Source: an uncultured Lachnospiraceae bacterium (GTDB taxonomy: Bacteria > Bacillota > Clostridia > Lachnospirales > Lachnospiraceae). Taken from it: a DNA stretch of 64,000 nucleotides. The stretch is taken from positions 1 to 64,000 of the forward strand of contig UQDA01000011.1 in NCBI GenBank assembly GCA_900539715.1, read 5' to 3'. Under the pieces are notes generated by a model. The model ran no database searches, was not told the DNA's origin, and was given only the letters and a program-made list of their open reading frames with translations. Position 1 is the first letter of the stretch. Every line of letters begins with the position of its first letter. The position numbers and the translations under genes are program-made. Below, piece by piece: positions 32,970 to 42,566 of the stretch.

Positions 32970-34736
32970 ATGAAAAAATTCTTTCAAAAACCAATCCAGA
33001 AACAATTTCAGATCATTCTCTGCTGCCTGATTACAATCGGCCTGCTGCTCTCCTCCCTTTGTTATATTTTATTAGACCGTCTGATGACGCAGAATGCTTC
33101 TGCATATGCTTCCAATACAGCGCATAAATTTTACAGTGAAATGGATTTTTTATTCGCAAGAATCGATTCCATATTTAACAGTCTGCTATTTGACGAAAAT
33201 ATCGAACGTTTTCTGAACAATCCCTTTTCTCCGGAAACCCCTTCCTACCTTACCTCTCTTCAAACTCAGTTTTCTTCCTTCAGTCTGATGAATCAGGATT
33301 TGGTAGAAATTGCGCTTGTTTCTCCTCAGATGTCATGGTCAAATTATTTTGACTCCAAAACGCTGCATCAGTTTTCTGACGAATTAAACGGCATCTACGG
33401 CACCCACTGTTTTGGAATCCGTTCCACTTCCCTGTTTACCAGCAGCGCCAGCAAAAAACCAATGCTGATCTTTGGTCACAATGTTTACGGGATGCATGAT
33501 GCATCTTTATATGGAGATTATCTGGGAAGCATCGTCTTGTCCATCGATCTTTCACGCTCTTCCATTACCCCACCGGAAGGTGATCGCTCTTCCACTTTCT
33601 TTTTTCTCCGTGACCAGACCGGGAATCTTTTTCCGTTTAATTGTTCTCCGGAGCAATGCAGCACGATCATATCCCAGATGGATCTGCTGTCTGACACGGC
33701 CGCTTCCTATGAAACACAGGATTATCTGATTTACGCCCAATATATGGAAAAAAGCGGACTTTCCATGGTCAGTGCCATGAATCGGCATGAACTGAATCAT
33801 GATATTTTTCGTGCAGTAGGGATTCTGATCGGTATAACTACCCTTTCCCTGACTGTCATTTTTCTTTTAATGTATCTGATCTTAAGCGGAATCATCCATC
33901 CTTTGCAAAAGCTCTATCTCTACATCAACAAAATTAAAAAGACACCGCTTTCCCCTGATCGGGAAATTCTGATGCTGACAGGATGTTCCGAAATTATCAG
34001 CATCAGTGAAGCATTCAATGATCTGCTGGAAACACAGATTCAGCTCAATCAAAAGCTTCAGGACGCCACCGTTAAATTATATGAAACCAAGCTGGGATTA
34101 AAGCAGGCTGAACTGGATTTTTTAAGAAGTCAGATCAATCCTCATTTTTTATATAACACACTGGAAACCATACAGGCACTCGCAGCTGAGCATAATGTCC
34201 CTGAAATTTCTGATGCCTCCAGCGCTCTGGGAAAGCTTTTACGCCACAGCATCAAAGGAAAATCCGTTATTCCTTTTGCTGAAGAACTGGAACTTGCAAG
34301 GGCGTACCTCACGATACAAAAGCTCCGTTTTCCCAATCGCCTCAATGTGCTGGAAAGCGTACGTGAAAATACGCTGCAAATCCCCGTCATGAAATTATTG
34401 CTCCAGCCGCTCATTGAAAATGCCGTCTTCCATGGCATCGAACCCAAACCAGACTCTTCCACCCTGTATTTGGGAGCAAGACTTGACGGAAATGATCTTC
34501 TGATCAGTGTGTATGACGACGGATTCGGGATTGAGCCAGACAGACTCTCGGAAATCCGGACTGCTTTGGAAACATCATCCGGACATAACACAGAACATGT
34601 CGGTCTGATCAACGTGCAGCACCGCATCCGTTTACGATATGGCGCCCCCTATGGCCTTACGCTCTCCAGCGCTCCCGGAGAAGGAACCCGCGTAACCGTC
34701 CGGCTTCCGGCATCTCCTCCGGACGATTTTTTATAA
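32970..34736 (+). CDS. Sensor histidine kinase (YesM-like)
   Basis: This 588-aa membrane kinase has a first helix at ~15-35, a large extracellular sensor (~36-270), a second helix (~275-305), a HAMP-like linker and a cytoplasmic His_kinase domain. The phospho-accepting His (about residue 392) is in QINPHFLYNTLE; the ATP domain has LLLQPLIENAVFHG and DDGFGI. AAGGAGG lies five bases before ATG. The response regulator gene follows after 36 bases. Such pairs sense sugars or binding-protein complexes and control neighbouring CUT1 transporters. Confidence 0.95.
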   Translation: MKKFFQKPIQKQFQIILCCLITIGLLLSSLCYILLDRLMTQNASAYASNTAHKFYSEMDFLFARIDSIFNSLLFDENIERFLNNPFSPETPSYLTSLQTQFSSFSLMNQDLVEIALVSPQMSWSNYFDSKTLHQFSDELNGIYGTHCFGIRSTSLFTSSASKKPMLIFGHNVYGMHDASLYGDYLGSIVLSIDLSRSSITPPEGDRSSTFFFLRDQTGNLFPFNCSPEQCSTIISQMDLLSDTAASYETQDYLIYAQYMEKSGLSMVSAMNRHELNHDIFRAVGILIGITTLSLTVIFLLMYLILSGIIHPLQKLYLYINKIKKTPLSPDREILMLTGCSEIISISEAFNDLLETQIQLNQKLQDATVKLYETKLGLKQAELDFLRSQINPHFLYNTLETIQALAAEHNVPEISDASSALGKLLRHSIKGKSVIPFAEELELARAYLTIQKLRFPNRLNVLESVRENTLQIPVMKLLLQPLIENAVFHGIEPKPDSSTLYLGARLDGNDLLISVYDDGFGIEPDRLSEIRTALETSSGHNTEHVGLINVQHRIRLRYGAPYGLTLSSAPGEGTRVTVRLPASPPDDFL

Positions 34737-34772
34737 TATTATCACCGTCAAACCCCGAAAGGATTTTTTATT

Positions 34773-36143
34773 ATGTTAAAAGTATTACTTGTTGATGATG
34801 AACTTCGCATCTTAAATCATTTAAAACTTTCTATTTCATGGGAAAGCCTTGGACTGTCAATCATCGGCTGCGCTTCTAACGGCCAGGAGGCGCTTTCCAT
34901 TCTGGACAAGCAAAACGTCGATATTCTGATCACCGATATCCGCATGCCCGTTATGGATGGTCTCGAACTTTGTCAGCATGTCCGGGAGCGCAATACCGAT
35001 ATTCAAATCATTCTGTTAACCGGATATTCGGATTTCGAATATGCCCGCCGCGCCATCGAACTGCAGGTCACTGATTATTGTCTAAAGCCCATCGATACCG
35101 CAGCGCTTTCGGAAATCCTGCGCAGATGTGTCCGCAAAAGCTACAATCCCACTCATGCTGATGCACTGCTTGACCTCATCGAAGCCGGAAATCCCGATGA
35201 AATCAAACAGGCTTTTCATGATCTTGGCATACGCTCCAACCACGTGTATCTTGCAGGCTCAATCGGTGTTCACAACATTGAAAAACAGCTGCATGCCGAT
35301 TTATCCTTTAAAGTCGGGAAACATAAATATCTGTATTTTTCCAGCACTCCCTTTGACGAAAATGCCGCTTTAAAAATCATCGCATATGCCAGCGGGCGCT
35401 GTGGTATTGGTCTGCCCCCGCTGCCTTTTTCCTTTCAGGAACTTACGCACGCCATTGATGATGTACTAGTCATGACCTTCCAATATTTTATCAATGGAAC
35501 TCCTGCGCTGTGCTCCCATCTGATTCCGGAGGATATGTCCGCAAAGCTGTTTGAAGAATTTGAAGAAAATAAAAATTGTCCAGAACTTCTCAAACCGTGG
35601 CTTCAAAAACTGGCTGTCTCCAACTGCTCCATGCTTTTTAATATCCGGACTGCTTTCCGCCTTTTTAACCGGATTGCAATGTGCCCTGCCCTGCAAAATA
35701 ATAACGACAATGAATCTTATCTGTATGGTTTTGAGCAGATGGCTTCTGAATATCTGCATTTTTCCGATCTGCTGAATAAGCTGAGCGCTTCAATCCATAC
35801 CCAGGTGCCTCCGGAAACCGGATCCTTCGGCTCCGGCAGCTTTTTCGCTATTTTAACCTACTTAAATACACATTATTCAGAGGATATTTCCCTGAAAAAA
35901 ATTTCAGAAGAATTTCACCTGAATTCATCCTATGTCAGCCAGCTGATCAAAAGTGAAACAGGCCTTACCTACACGCAGTATGTGACTGAACTGCGCATCG
36001 GCAAGGCCCGTGAACTATTAAAAACAACCGATATGTCCCTTTCGGAAATCAGCGAAGCCGTCGGATTTAACGACTATTTCTATTTTATTAAAAAATTCAA
36101 AAAAGAAACCGGCGTTACTCCCGGCAAATACGCCGATAGCTGA
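34773..36143 (+). CDS. Response regulator with AraC DNA-binding domain (YesN-like)
   Basis: The receiver domain (1-120) has the acidic pair DDE (8-10), phospho-acceptor Asp55 in ITDIRMPVMDG and Lys in CLKPID. A middle region of ~200 residues is specific to YesN-type regulators. Two AraC helix-turn-helix units close the 456-aa protein (LKKISEEFHLNSSYVSQLIKSETG; LSEISEAVGFNDYFYFIKKFKKETGVTPGKYA). It should be phosphorylated by the upstream kinase and act on the divergent ABC operon. Confidence 0.95.
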   Translation: MLKVLLVDDELRILNHLKLSISWESLGLSIIGCASNGQEALSILDKQNVDILITDIRMPVMDGLELCQHVRERNTDIQIILLTGYSDFEYARRAIELQVTDYCLKPIDTAALSEILRRCVRKSYNPTHADALLDLIEAGNPDEIKQAFHDLGIRSNHVYLAGSIGVHNIEKQLHADLSFKVGKHKYLYFSSTPFDENAALKIIAYASGRCGIGLPPLPFSFQELTHAIDDVLVMTFQYFINGTPALCSHLIPEDMSAKLFEEFEENKNCPELLKPWLQKLAVSNCSMLFNIRTAFRLFNRIAMCPALQNNNDNESYLYGFEQMASEYLHFSDLLNKLSASIHTQVPPETGSFGSGSFFAILTYLNTHYSEDISLKKISEEFHLNSSYVSQLIKSETGLTYTQYVTELRIGKARELLKTTDMSLSEISEAVGFNDYFYFIKKFKKETGVTPGKYADS

Positions 36144-36175
36144 ACTATCTTCGACACTCCTCTGATGCATCTTTT

Positions 36176-38554
36176 TTATCGAACGATCACCGAGTCCGCC
36201 ATCAGAAAAACGCCAGACATCCCATGATAGCATGCCCATTCCGGCTGGACTTCCCTGTTCTTTGCACGGACTCTGATATAGCGGACCTTTTGTCCGACCG
36301 GGAGTACGATGTCCATCCTTTCTATCTCATGTCTTCCCGGACGGTCCGGGATTTCTTTTTCCGAAATCGCAGAAAGCGCCTCCTTCGACTCCCCGCCCCA
36401 AATCTGCACCCTTTCCGGATAAATGATACCGGAACGATGGTGGCTTAAAAAGCCGACCCTTACCGTATCTATATGGCGGCTTTCCGGCAGTGTCACGATA
36501 AAATCAATATCCTCCAGCGTTCCAAGCCATCTGCCGTCCTGATAGTCAAGAGACCCTCTTTTTCCGTCCAGCAAATCCCTTATCCCATCCCGGTTAAATA
36601 CCCTTCTCGGGTCAAACGCCGTATCGCTTTCAATATTCTCCGGCAAAATACCGAAAAAAAACCTGCACTCCGCCGTTTCGCTCTCTGAAAATCCTTCCCT
36701 GAAAGCCTTTGCACGGATCACGGTGTCCTCAGTCACCATGAACGGATTTTCATAGAGGAGGCTGCCGCAGTCCGGTTCGCTGCCGTCCAGCGTATAAAAT
36801 ACCTTGCCTTCCGCCTCAATGCTGCATACCGCAGTCTGCCCGACAGCCATCACTCTGTCGCCCCCGGGGAATTTCGGTTTTGCTGCCGGATAGCTTCTCT
36901 TTTTTTCGGAACCTTTCCGAAGATATGCCGGAATATAGGAATCTGTTTCATCCGGATGCTTCAAATACTCCTCCGTAAAACAGCAATCCCCTGTTTCCTC
37001 CCCTCCCTGGACCAGCCTCAGAACAATCCTGTTCTGCTGCGGGAAGATACAGAGCCTTCCCTCCGGATCTGTACCGACCTCTCCGCATTCTGCAATAAGA
37101 CGGTATTCAAAACCCTCGTGCTCTAATATCAGAACTCTGCCCTCATGACGCTTTAATACCGGCAGTTCGGTAAATCGAAACGCTGCCGGACCGGTCAGAA
37201 ACATCCTCTCTTCTTCAAATACGATTTTCTGCGTACCTTCCCGGGTCTCCCATATCACCTCGGAAGAAACCGCTTCTCCTCCCGTCTCCGGTTCCATACT
37301 CCGCATCAGGACAGGATCTCCGGTCAACGATTCAAAATTCTTTCCTATCAGCTCGACTTTTGGACGATGTCCCTGTTTTTTCCAGGAATGGGCATCCATC
37401 AGCGGAAGCGCATCAAAAACGCTTCCTTTTTGCGTAAGCGGCTTTTCCAGATATCTGGAAGGGTATCGCTGGTCATAGACAAACCAGTCCCTGATGAACA
37501 GCTTTCCCTCCTGCCAGAGAAGCCCTGCCCGATAATAACGGGAGCAATACCAGAATGCCTGACAGCCGGAAGCTTCCCTCCAGTCGCGGGATGCCTGAAA
37601 GGTTGCCGGAGGAGTCACTGCATATTTTTTACGAAACCATTCCGCGGTCTCCCCCATCGTTTCTATTCTTACCCTGCCGGAAGCTGCCAGCTGCTTCAGC
37701 CTGCGGAGCTGTAACTCAAAACCCGGCTCGATATTTTCCCACAGAAAATTATTTTCCTGCCCTACCTGGGCATAGCTCATCCCAAGCGTATCTTCCTGCG
37801 TCAGACAGTCGAACATCCATGAAACCCATTCCACATCGCGCCCCGAAACACAGCTCGGTTCCAGAGAATAAACTCCCGCAATCCCGTTCTGAAATCCCTC
37901 TTCAAAATTATAAATAGGATCCGGTCCAAGCAGTCTGAAAACAGGCATGTCCAGCTGATATTCCTTCGACTGGGCAGGAATCATTTCATTTTTTCTGCTG
38001 GGATAATAAGCACCGTTGACATATCCGCCCCACAATGTAAAACCGTCCGTTCCAATCTGGTCCCGACAGAGTGCGCCGCCTGCCACACCATATTTTTCCC
38101 TCGCATAAGCAAAGGTTTCAATATCTATCACCCAGGAGCCCAGCGTCTTTGGATAATAACCGAAAATCTCCTTAAAATCCGCCATATAAGCATCCAGAAG
38201 GCGTTTCCTCTCCGGTACGGTATAGCCGAGACAGTAGGCTGTTCCAACACGGTCATCGTACTCTTCTCCTCGCTGTCCGCAAAAATCAACCCCTGCCCGC
38301 CGGCAAAGCTCCCCCGTTATTTCCCACCATGCTCCGATCTCATCTCCTTCATCGGCATATTCCTTCAGCAGCTCCTGATAAGCCGGTTCTATCAGTGCAT
38401 CATGCTTGAGGGCATAGGTAGAGGGCAGTCCCAGCTGCTTTAAAAGCAATATCTGGTTTTTGACCGTATTAAAATCATCCTCCATAAAACGCCCCGGCTC
38501 CTCGTGCGCCCGCCGGATAAAATTGTAGATGTTGACGACTGTTGTTTTTCCCAT
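36176..38554 (-). CDS. Deacetylase-like multidomain protein with CHB_HEX_C and discoidin-like ends
   Basis: The 792-aa product lacks a signal peptide. The first ~330 residues resemble a polysaccharide deacetylase/NodB-type barrel (HDALIEPAYQELLKEYADEGDEIGAWWEITGELC; SWVIDIETFAYAREKYGV), though I see no clear metal-binding HxxxH. A strand-rich middle follows; then a chitobiase/hexosaminidase C-terminal-like module (VFYTLDGSEPDCGSLLYENPF...VIRAKAFREG) and a C-terminal F5/8-type module (RHIDTVRVGFLSHHRSGIIYPERVQIWGG; VRYIRVRAKN). It ends 33 bases from the convergent yesN-like gene and shares an operon with the acyltransferase. A glycan role is inferred; the exact reaction is unknown. Confidence 0.75.
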   Translation of the reverse strand: MGKTTVVNIYNFIRRAHEEPGRFMEDDFNTVKNQILLLKQLGLPSTYALKHDALIEPAYQELLKEYADEGDEIGAWWEITGELCRRAGVDFCGQRGEEYDDRVGTAYCLGYTVPERKRLLDAYMADFKEIFGYYPKTLGSWVIDIETFAYAREKYGVAGGALCRDQIGTDGFTLWGGYVNGAYYPSRKNEMIPAQSKEYQLDMPVFRLLGPDPIYNFEEGFQNGIAGVYSLEPSCVSGRDVEWVSWMFDCLTQEDTLGMSYAQVGQENNFLWENIEPGFELQLRRLKQLAASGRVRIETMGETAEWFRKKYAVTPPATFQASRDWREASGCQAFWYCSRYYRAGLLWQEGKLFIRDWFVYDQRYPSRYLEKPLTQKGSVFDALPLMDAHSWKKQGHRPKVELIGKNFESLTGDPVLMRSMEPETGGEAVSSEVIWETREGTQKIVFEEERMFLTGPAAFRFTELPVLKRHEGRVLILEHEGFEYRLIAECGEVGTDPEGRLCIFPQQNRIVLRLVQGGEETGDCCFTEEYLKHPDETDSYIPAYLRKGSEKKRSYPAAKPKFPGGDRVMAVGQTAVCSIEAEGKVFYTLDGSEPDCGSLLYENPFMVTEDTVIRAKAFREGFSESETAECRFFFGILPENIESDTAFDPRRVFNRDGIRDLLDGKRGSLDYQDGRWLGTLEDIDFIVTLPESRHIDTVRVGFLSHHRSGIIYPERVQIWGGESKEALSAISEKEIPDRPGRHEIERMDIVLPVGQKVRYIRVRAKNREVQPEWACYHGMSGVFLMADSVIVR

Positions 38555-38567
38555 TTTTTCTTTCCTT

Positions 38568-39653
38568 TCAGCAGGAACGCCTTTTCCAGATCATCCTCTG
38601 TATACGGAAACATTCCGGTTTCCAGCAAAACAGCGGCTTTAAAAACTGTACCAACGGCTTCCATGACAGCAGCGTTACCAGTAAAATACTGAATATCACG
38701 GCCATCGTTCCATCATGCTCTATTCTTTTAAATAATTTTATCTTGTTCAGATATTTAATAACGAATCCATGCAGAAGATAGACCGTCATCGTATTCGCTC
38801 CGATATAGGACAGATATGGAAGCCTTTTCCCCGGCGTGACAAGCAGAAAAAAAGCCATCCATGCGAGCGCTCCCATCATTCCGAACACCCGGAACTGCCA
38901 TGTATAATCGCCTTTCTCATAAGAAACAGATCCGTACAGCCATGCGAAACGGATATCATTCACATTCTGATAAAGTATCCAGATAAAACACGCGAGAAAC
39001 ATACAGATCAGCGCTGTCAAAATCCCCCTCGCAAGCCCTCTCTCCCAGGCAGTCCTTTTTCTGATGATTTCCGGAATTCCCCGCGCGCACAGCGTCTCCT
39101 TCATCTGTCTGTAATATACGCCCATGAGAAAATACGGGAAAAATTCCACCACCCGTGAAAAAGATAAATAATAGCCCGTCTTTGTATCAAAGCCAATCAG
39201 GACACCCGCCGCCATCGCTCCTGCGAGCATAATCGCCTTCTTTTTAAAGGATGCCCCCTCTCCCTGCACGAGCGGCAGTACCAGATTCCAGATGATGATC
39301 GCCAGCAGATACCATAATATCCAGTAAGGCGTTGTATACTGCATATCCGTATCCTTTTCCAGAACCCTGTTCGCAAAGATCAGATACAGCGTTTGAAATA
39401 CCAGATACGGATATATCATGTGGTTGCGGATGCGCGCCGGATCATACCGGGCAAAAATGCCTGTCACAAATGCAAACAGCGGCATGTGAAACGAATATAT
39501 TACCAGATACAACAGCCTGTCCGCCGGATCATTCCCCATATAGAGCTCCAGCATATGTCCGAAAACGACTGAAAATATCAGTATACACTTGATGTTATCC
39601 ATCCGGTAATTGCGTCCGCCTGCCGCCGGTTTTACTGTCAAACTGCTTTCCAT
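38568..39653 (-). CDS. Membrane acyltransferase (acyltransferase 3 / fucose 4-O-acetylase-like)
   Basis: Ten or so membrane segments and the N-terminal signature MDNIKCILIFSVVFGHMLE, with the conserved His, place it in the acyltransferase 3 family (COG3594-like), which O-acetylates sugars at the membrane. Start 39653 is taken because GAGG lies nine bases upstream; ATG 39668, with TAGGA close by, is an alternative. The stop is 13 bases before the deacetylase-like gene, so both are one operon: one protein adding and one perhaps removing acyl groups, or both acting on one glycan. That link is inference. Confidence 0.85.
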   Translation of the reverse strand: MESSLTVKPAAGGRNYRMDNIKCILIFSVVFGHMLELYMGNDPADRLLYLVIYSFHMPLFAFVTGIFARYDPARIRNHMIYPYLVFQTLYLIFANRVLEKDTDMQYTTPYWILWYLLAIIIWNLVLPLVQGEGASFKKKAIMLAGAMAAGVLIGFDTKTGYYLSFSRVVEFFPYFLMGVYYRQMKETLCARGIPEIIRKRTAWERGLARGILTALICMFLACFIWILYQNVNDIRFAWLYGSVSYEKGDYTWQFRVFGMMGALAWMAFFLLVTPGKRLPYLSYIGANTMTVYLLHGFVIKYLNKIKLFKRIEHDGTMAVIFSILLVTLLSWKPLVQFLKPLFCWKPECFRIQRMIWKRRSC

Positions 39654-39817
39654 AGATGTCTGCCTCATAATCCTACCGTTCATAATATGGATTTTAATAT
39701 ATGCTATTTTCCGTGATTTGTCCAGAAGAATATCCTTAAGATATTTGGTACCGCTCTTGTACACAGAGGCGCAAATATGATAATATAAAAAAACAATCGG
39801 TTTTACAGGGAGGAATC

Positions 39818-40582
39818 ATGGCAAACACAGAAAAAGTGCGATTAAATAAATATCTCGCCCAGGCGGGCTTATGCTCCCGCCGGGAGGCAGACGAACTCAT
39901 CCTTTCCGGTAAGGTCACAGTCAACGGCAAGCCTGCAGACCCCGGAATGAAAGTCAACGACATGGACAAGATAACAGTAAACGGCAAACCCGTCGGCCGC
40001 CGGGAAAAACACGTTGTATTGGCTTACTACAAGCCGGTCGGAGTGACCTGTACGGAAAAGGACCGTCATGCTGAAATTACCATCCGGGACGCAGTGGATT
40101 ATCCGGTGCGCGTCACCTACGCGGGCCGACTGGATAAGGATTCCGAAGGTCTTCTGCTTTTGACAAACGACGGCGACCTGATAAACGGTCTCATGCGCGC
40201 GGCAAATTTCCACGAAAAAGAATATATCGTGCGGGTCAACAAGCCGATGAGCCGGGATTTTATGAAAAAGATGTCGGACGGCATGCTCTTAAAGGACCTG
40301 AATGAAAGGACGCGCCCCTGCTTTGTCAAAGAGGAAGGCAGATTCGTTTTCCGCATCATCCTGACGCAGGGCCTAAACCGTCAGATACGCCGCATGTGCA
40401 AGCAGCTCGGCTACGGCGTGGTGAGCATCAAACGTATCCGCATAGCGAACGTCCTGCTCGGGAAAATGAATCCCGGCGATATCCGCGCGGTGACCGGAGC
40501 AGAATTAAAAGAGCTGTATGCCGAAGTTGAAAAAAGCGCAAAACGGCCGAATCAGAATATAAAAAGGAATTCAGGGAAATGA
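39818..40582 (+). CDS. 23S rRNA pseudouridine synthase (RluB/RluF family)
   Basis: The N-terminal S4 RNA-binding domain (VRLNKYLAQAGLCSRREADELILSGKVTVNG, ~5-60) precedes a catalytic domain with the Asp motif GRLDKDSEGLLLLTNDG and LNRQIRRMCKQLGYGVVSIKRIRI. The 254-aa protein isomerises a uridine in 23S rRNA; DKDSEGLL and INGLMRAANFHEKEY are closest to RluF in my recollection. GGGAGGAATC precedes ATG. It overlaps ligA by 4 bp (ATGA), so the two are translationally coupled. Confidence 0.93.
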   Translation: MANTEKVRLNKYLAQAGLCSRREADELILSGKVTVNGKPADPGMKVNDMDKITVNGKPVGRREKHVVLAYYKPVGVTCTEKDRHAEITIRDAVDYPVRVTYAGRLDKDSEGLLLLTNDGDLINGLMRAANFHEKEYIVRVNKPMSRDFMKKMSDGMLLKDLNERTRPCFVKEEGRFVFRIILTQGLNRQIRRMCKQLGYGVVSIKRIRIANVLLGKMNPGDIRAVTGAELKELYAEVEKSAKRPNQNIKRNSGK

Positions 40583-42540
40583 ATGACATCGACAGAATGA
40601 AACAACTTATCGTCCGGTTGAACGAAGCGGCAAAAGCATATTATGCCGAAGACCGGGAAATCATGAGCAATCTGGAATACGACCGGCTCTATGACGAGCT
40701 TGCTTCTCTGGAAGAAAAGACAGGTCTTATCCTGGCGCAGAGCCCGACCCAGTCCGTCGGATATGAAGCCGTAGACGAACTTCCGAAAGAGAGGCACGAA
40801 AGCCCGATGCTCTCCCTCGGCAAAACAAAAAGCCGCGAGGAACTGGCAGACTGGTTAAACGGGCAAAAAGGCCTCTTATCCTGGAAGCTGGACGGGCTGA
40901 CTATCGTCCTGACATACCGGGATGGAAAGCTGTTCAAGGCAGTCACACGCGGGAACGGCGAGGTAGGCGAAGTCATCACGCCAAACGCCCGGACCTTTGT
41001 AAACCTCCCTCTTCAAATCCCCTTTCAGGGTGAGCTCATCCTGCGCGGCGAAGCAGTTATCTCATATGAAGATTTTGAACATATCAATGCAAAGATAGAA
41101 GACGTAGACGCCCGCTATAAAAATCCGCGCAACCTCTGCTCCGGCTCGGTCCGCCAGCTAAACAGCCATATCACGGCGCAGCGCAGCGTCCGTTTTTTTG
41201 CGTTCGCCCTCGTAAAAGCGGATGGCGCAGACTTTGAAAATTCCCGGGAAAAGCAGTTTGAATTTTTAAAGCAGCAGGGCTTTGAGGTCGTGGATTACCG
41301 CCCTGTAACCGCCGAAACGATGCATGAGGCTGTAGAATGGTTCGAGCAAAAGATTGCAGACTATCCCATTCCCTCAGACGGGCTGGTGCTTTTGCTGGAT
41401 GATATCGCATACGGTGATGCCCTCGGCAGGACAGCAAAATTCCCGCGCAACGCCATCGCCTTTAAATGGGCGGATGAAACCGCCCAGACGACCCTCCGTG
41501 AAATAGAATGGAGCGCCAGCCGGACGGGGCTTATCAATCCGGTAGCCATCTTCGACCCGGTAGAACTGGAAGGCACAACGGTCAGCCGCGCCAGCGTCCA
41601 CAATATCAGCATCGTAAAAGAACTCCAGCTTGGCATCGGCGATACGATAACCGTTTATAAAGCGAATATGATCATCCCTCAGATAGCAGAAAATCTGACA
41701 AAGAGCGGCAGCCTGGAAATCCCCAGCGAATGCCCTATCTGCCACGGCAAAACAGAGATACGCCGGGAAAACGATACGGAAACTCTCATCTGCCCCAATC
41801 CCGACTGCGATGCCAAAAAGCTCAAATCCTTCACGCTGTTCGTCAGCCGTGATGCCATGAATATCGACGGGCTCTCAGAAGCCACACTGGAAAAATTTCT
41901 TGCAAAGGGCTTCCTTCACACCTATGCAGACCTGTTCCGTCTGGACCGTTATAAAGAACAGATAACGCAGATGGACGGCTTCGGAGAAAAATCCTTCTCC
42001 AACCTCACCGAAAGTATTGAAAATGCACGGCACACAACTCTCGCACGCCTCATTTACAGTCTTGGCATCCCTAATATCGGAATCGCTAATGCGAAAATGA
42101 TATGCAGAGAATACAAAAACGATCTGGAACGTCTTCTCAACGCTCCTGCCGAAGAGCTGGCTGATATCGACGGCGTGGGCCCCGTCATTGCGGGCACGTT
42201 CGCCGCATTTTTTGCGGAAGAAAAAAACAGAAAAGCCCTGGAAGCCCTCCTTTCCGAAGTGACGCTGGAACAGGAAACCTTTTCAGACGCTCCACTCTCC
42301 CTTTCCGGGAAATCCTTCGTTGTCACAGGAAGCCTGAATCATTTTGAAAACAGAAATGCGCTGAAAGAAAAGATTGAAGCGCTGGGCGGAAAAGTGACCG
42401 GAAGCGTCACAGGCAAAACAGTCTGTCTCATAAACAACGACAGCACCTCCGACTCTTCTAAAAACAAAAAAGCGCGCGAGCTTGGCGTGAGCGTCCTGAC
42501 CGAAGAGGAATTTATCGAACAATATCTGAAAGAACAGTAA
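40579..42540 (+). CDS. ligA: NAD-dependent DNA ligase, atypical form
   Basis: Seals nicks using NAD. The adenylation Lys is K103 in WKLDG, after a shortened Ia domain. The OB fold, a four-Cys Zn finger (CPICHG...CPNPDC), helix-hairpin-helix repeats (IDGVGPVIAGTFAAFF) and a C-terminal BRCT domain (SGKSFVVTGSLNHFENRNALK) are present over 653 aa. Several near-invariant residues differ: TRGNGEVGEVIT instead of TRGDG..GEDVT, DGLVLLLD where an essential motif IV Lys is expected (DGVVIKV), and ASRTG for VGRTG. Motif V Lys (AFKW) is kept. It is coupled to the pseudouridine synthase gene. It may be a divergent ligase class rather than a dead enzyme. Confidence 0.9.
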   Translation: MNDIDRMKQLIVRLNEAAKAYYAEDREIMSNLEYDRLYDELASLEEKTGLILAQSPTQSVGYEAVDELPKERHESPMLSLGKTKSREELADWLNGQKGLLSWKLDGLTIVLTYRDGKLFKAVTRGNGEVGEVITPNARTFVNLPLQIPFQGELILRGEAVISYEDFEHINAKIEDVDARYKNPRNLCSGSVRQLNSHITAQRSVRFFAFALVKADGADFENSREKQFEFLKQQGFEVVDYRPVTAETMHEAVEWFEQKIADYPIPSDGLVLLLDDIAYGDALGRTAKFPRNAIAFKWADETAQTTLREIEWSASRTGLINPVAIFDPVELEGTTVSRASVHNISIVKELQLGIGDTITVYKANMIIPQIAENLTKSGSLEIPSECPICHGKTEIRRENDTETLICPNPDCDAKKLKSFTLFVSRDAMNIDGLSEATLEKFLAKGFLHTYADLFRLDRYKEQITQMDGFGEKSFSNLTESIENARHTTLARLIYSLGIPNIGIANAKMICREYKNDLERLLNAPAEELADIDGVGPVIAGTFAAFFAEEKNRKALEALLSEVTLEQETFSDAPLSLSGKSFVVTGSLNHFENRNALKEKIEALGGKVTGSVTGKTVCLINNDSTSDSSKNKKARELGVSVLTEEEFIEQYLKEQ

Positions 42541-42566
42541 CATTTGGGTCAAAGGAGAAATGAAAC

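Noticed and set aside
42541..42566. SAM riboswitch or T-box before metA
   Set aside because: The gap to ligA is only 26 bases, too short for either.
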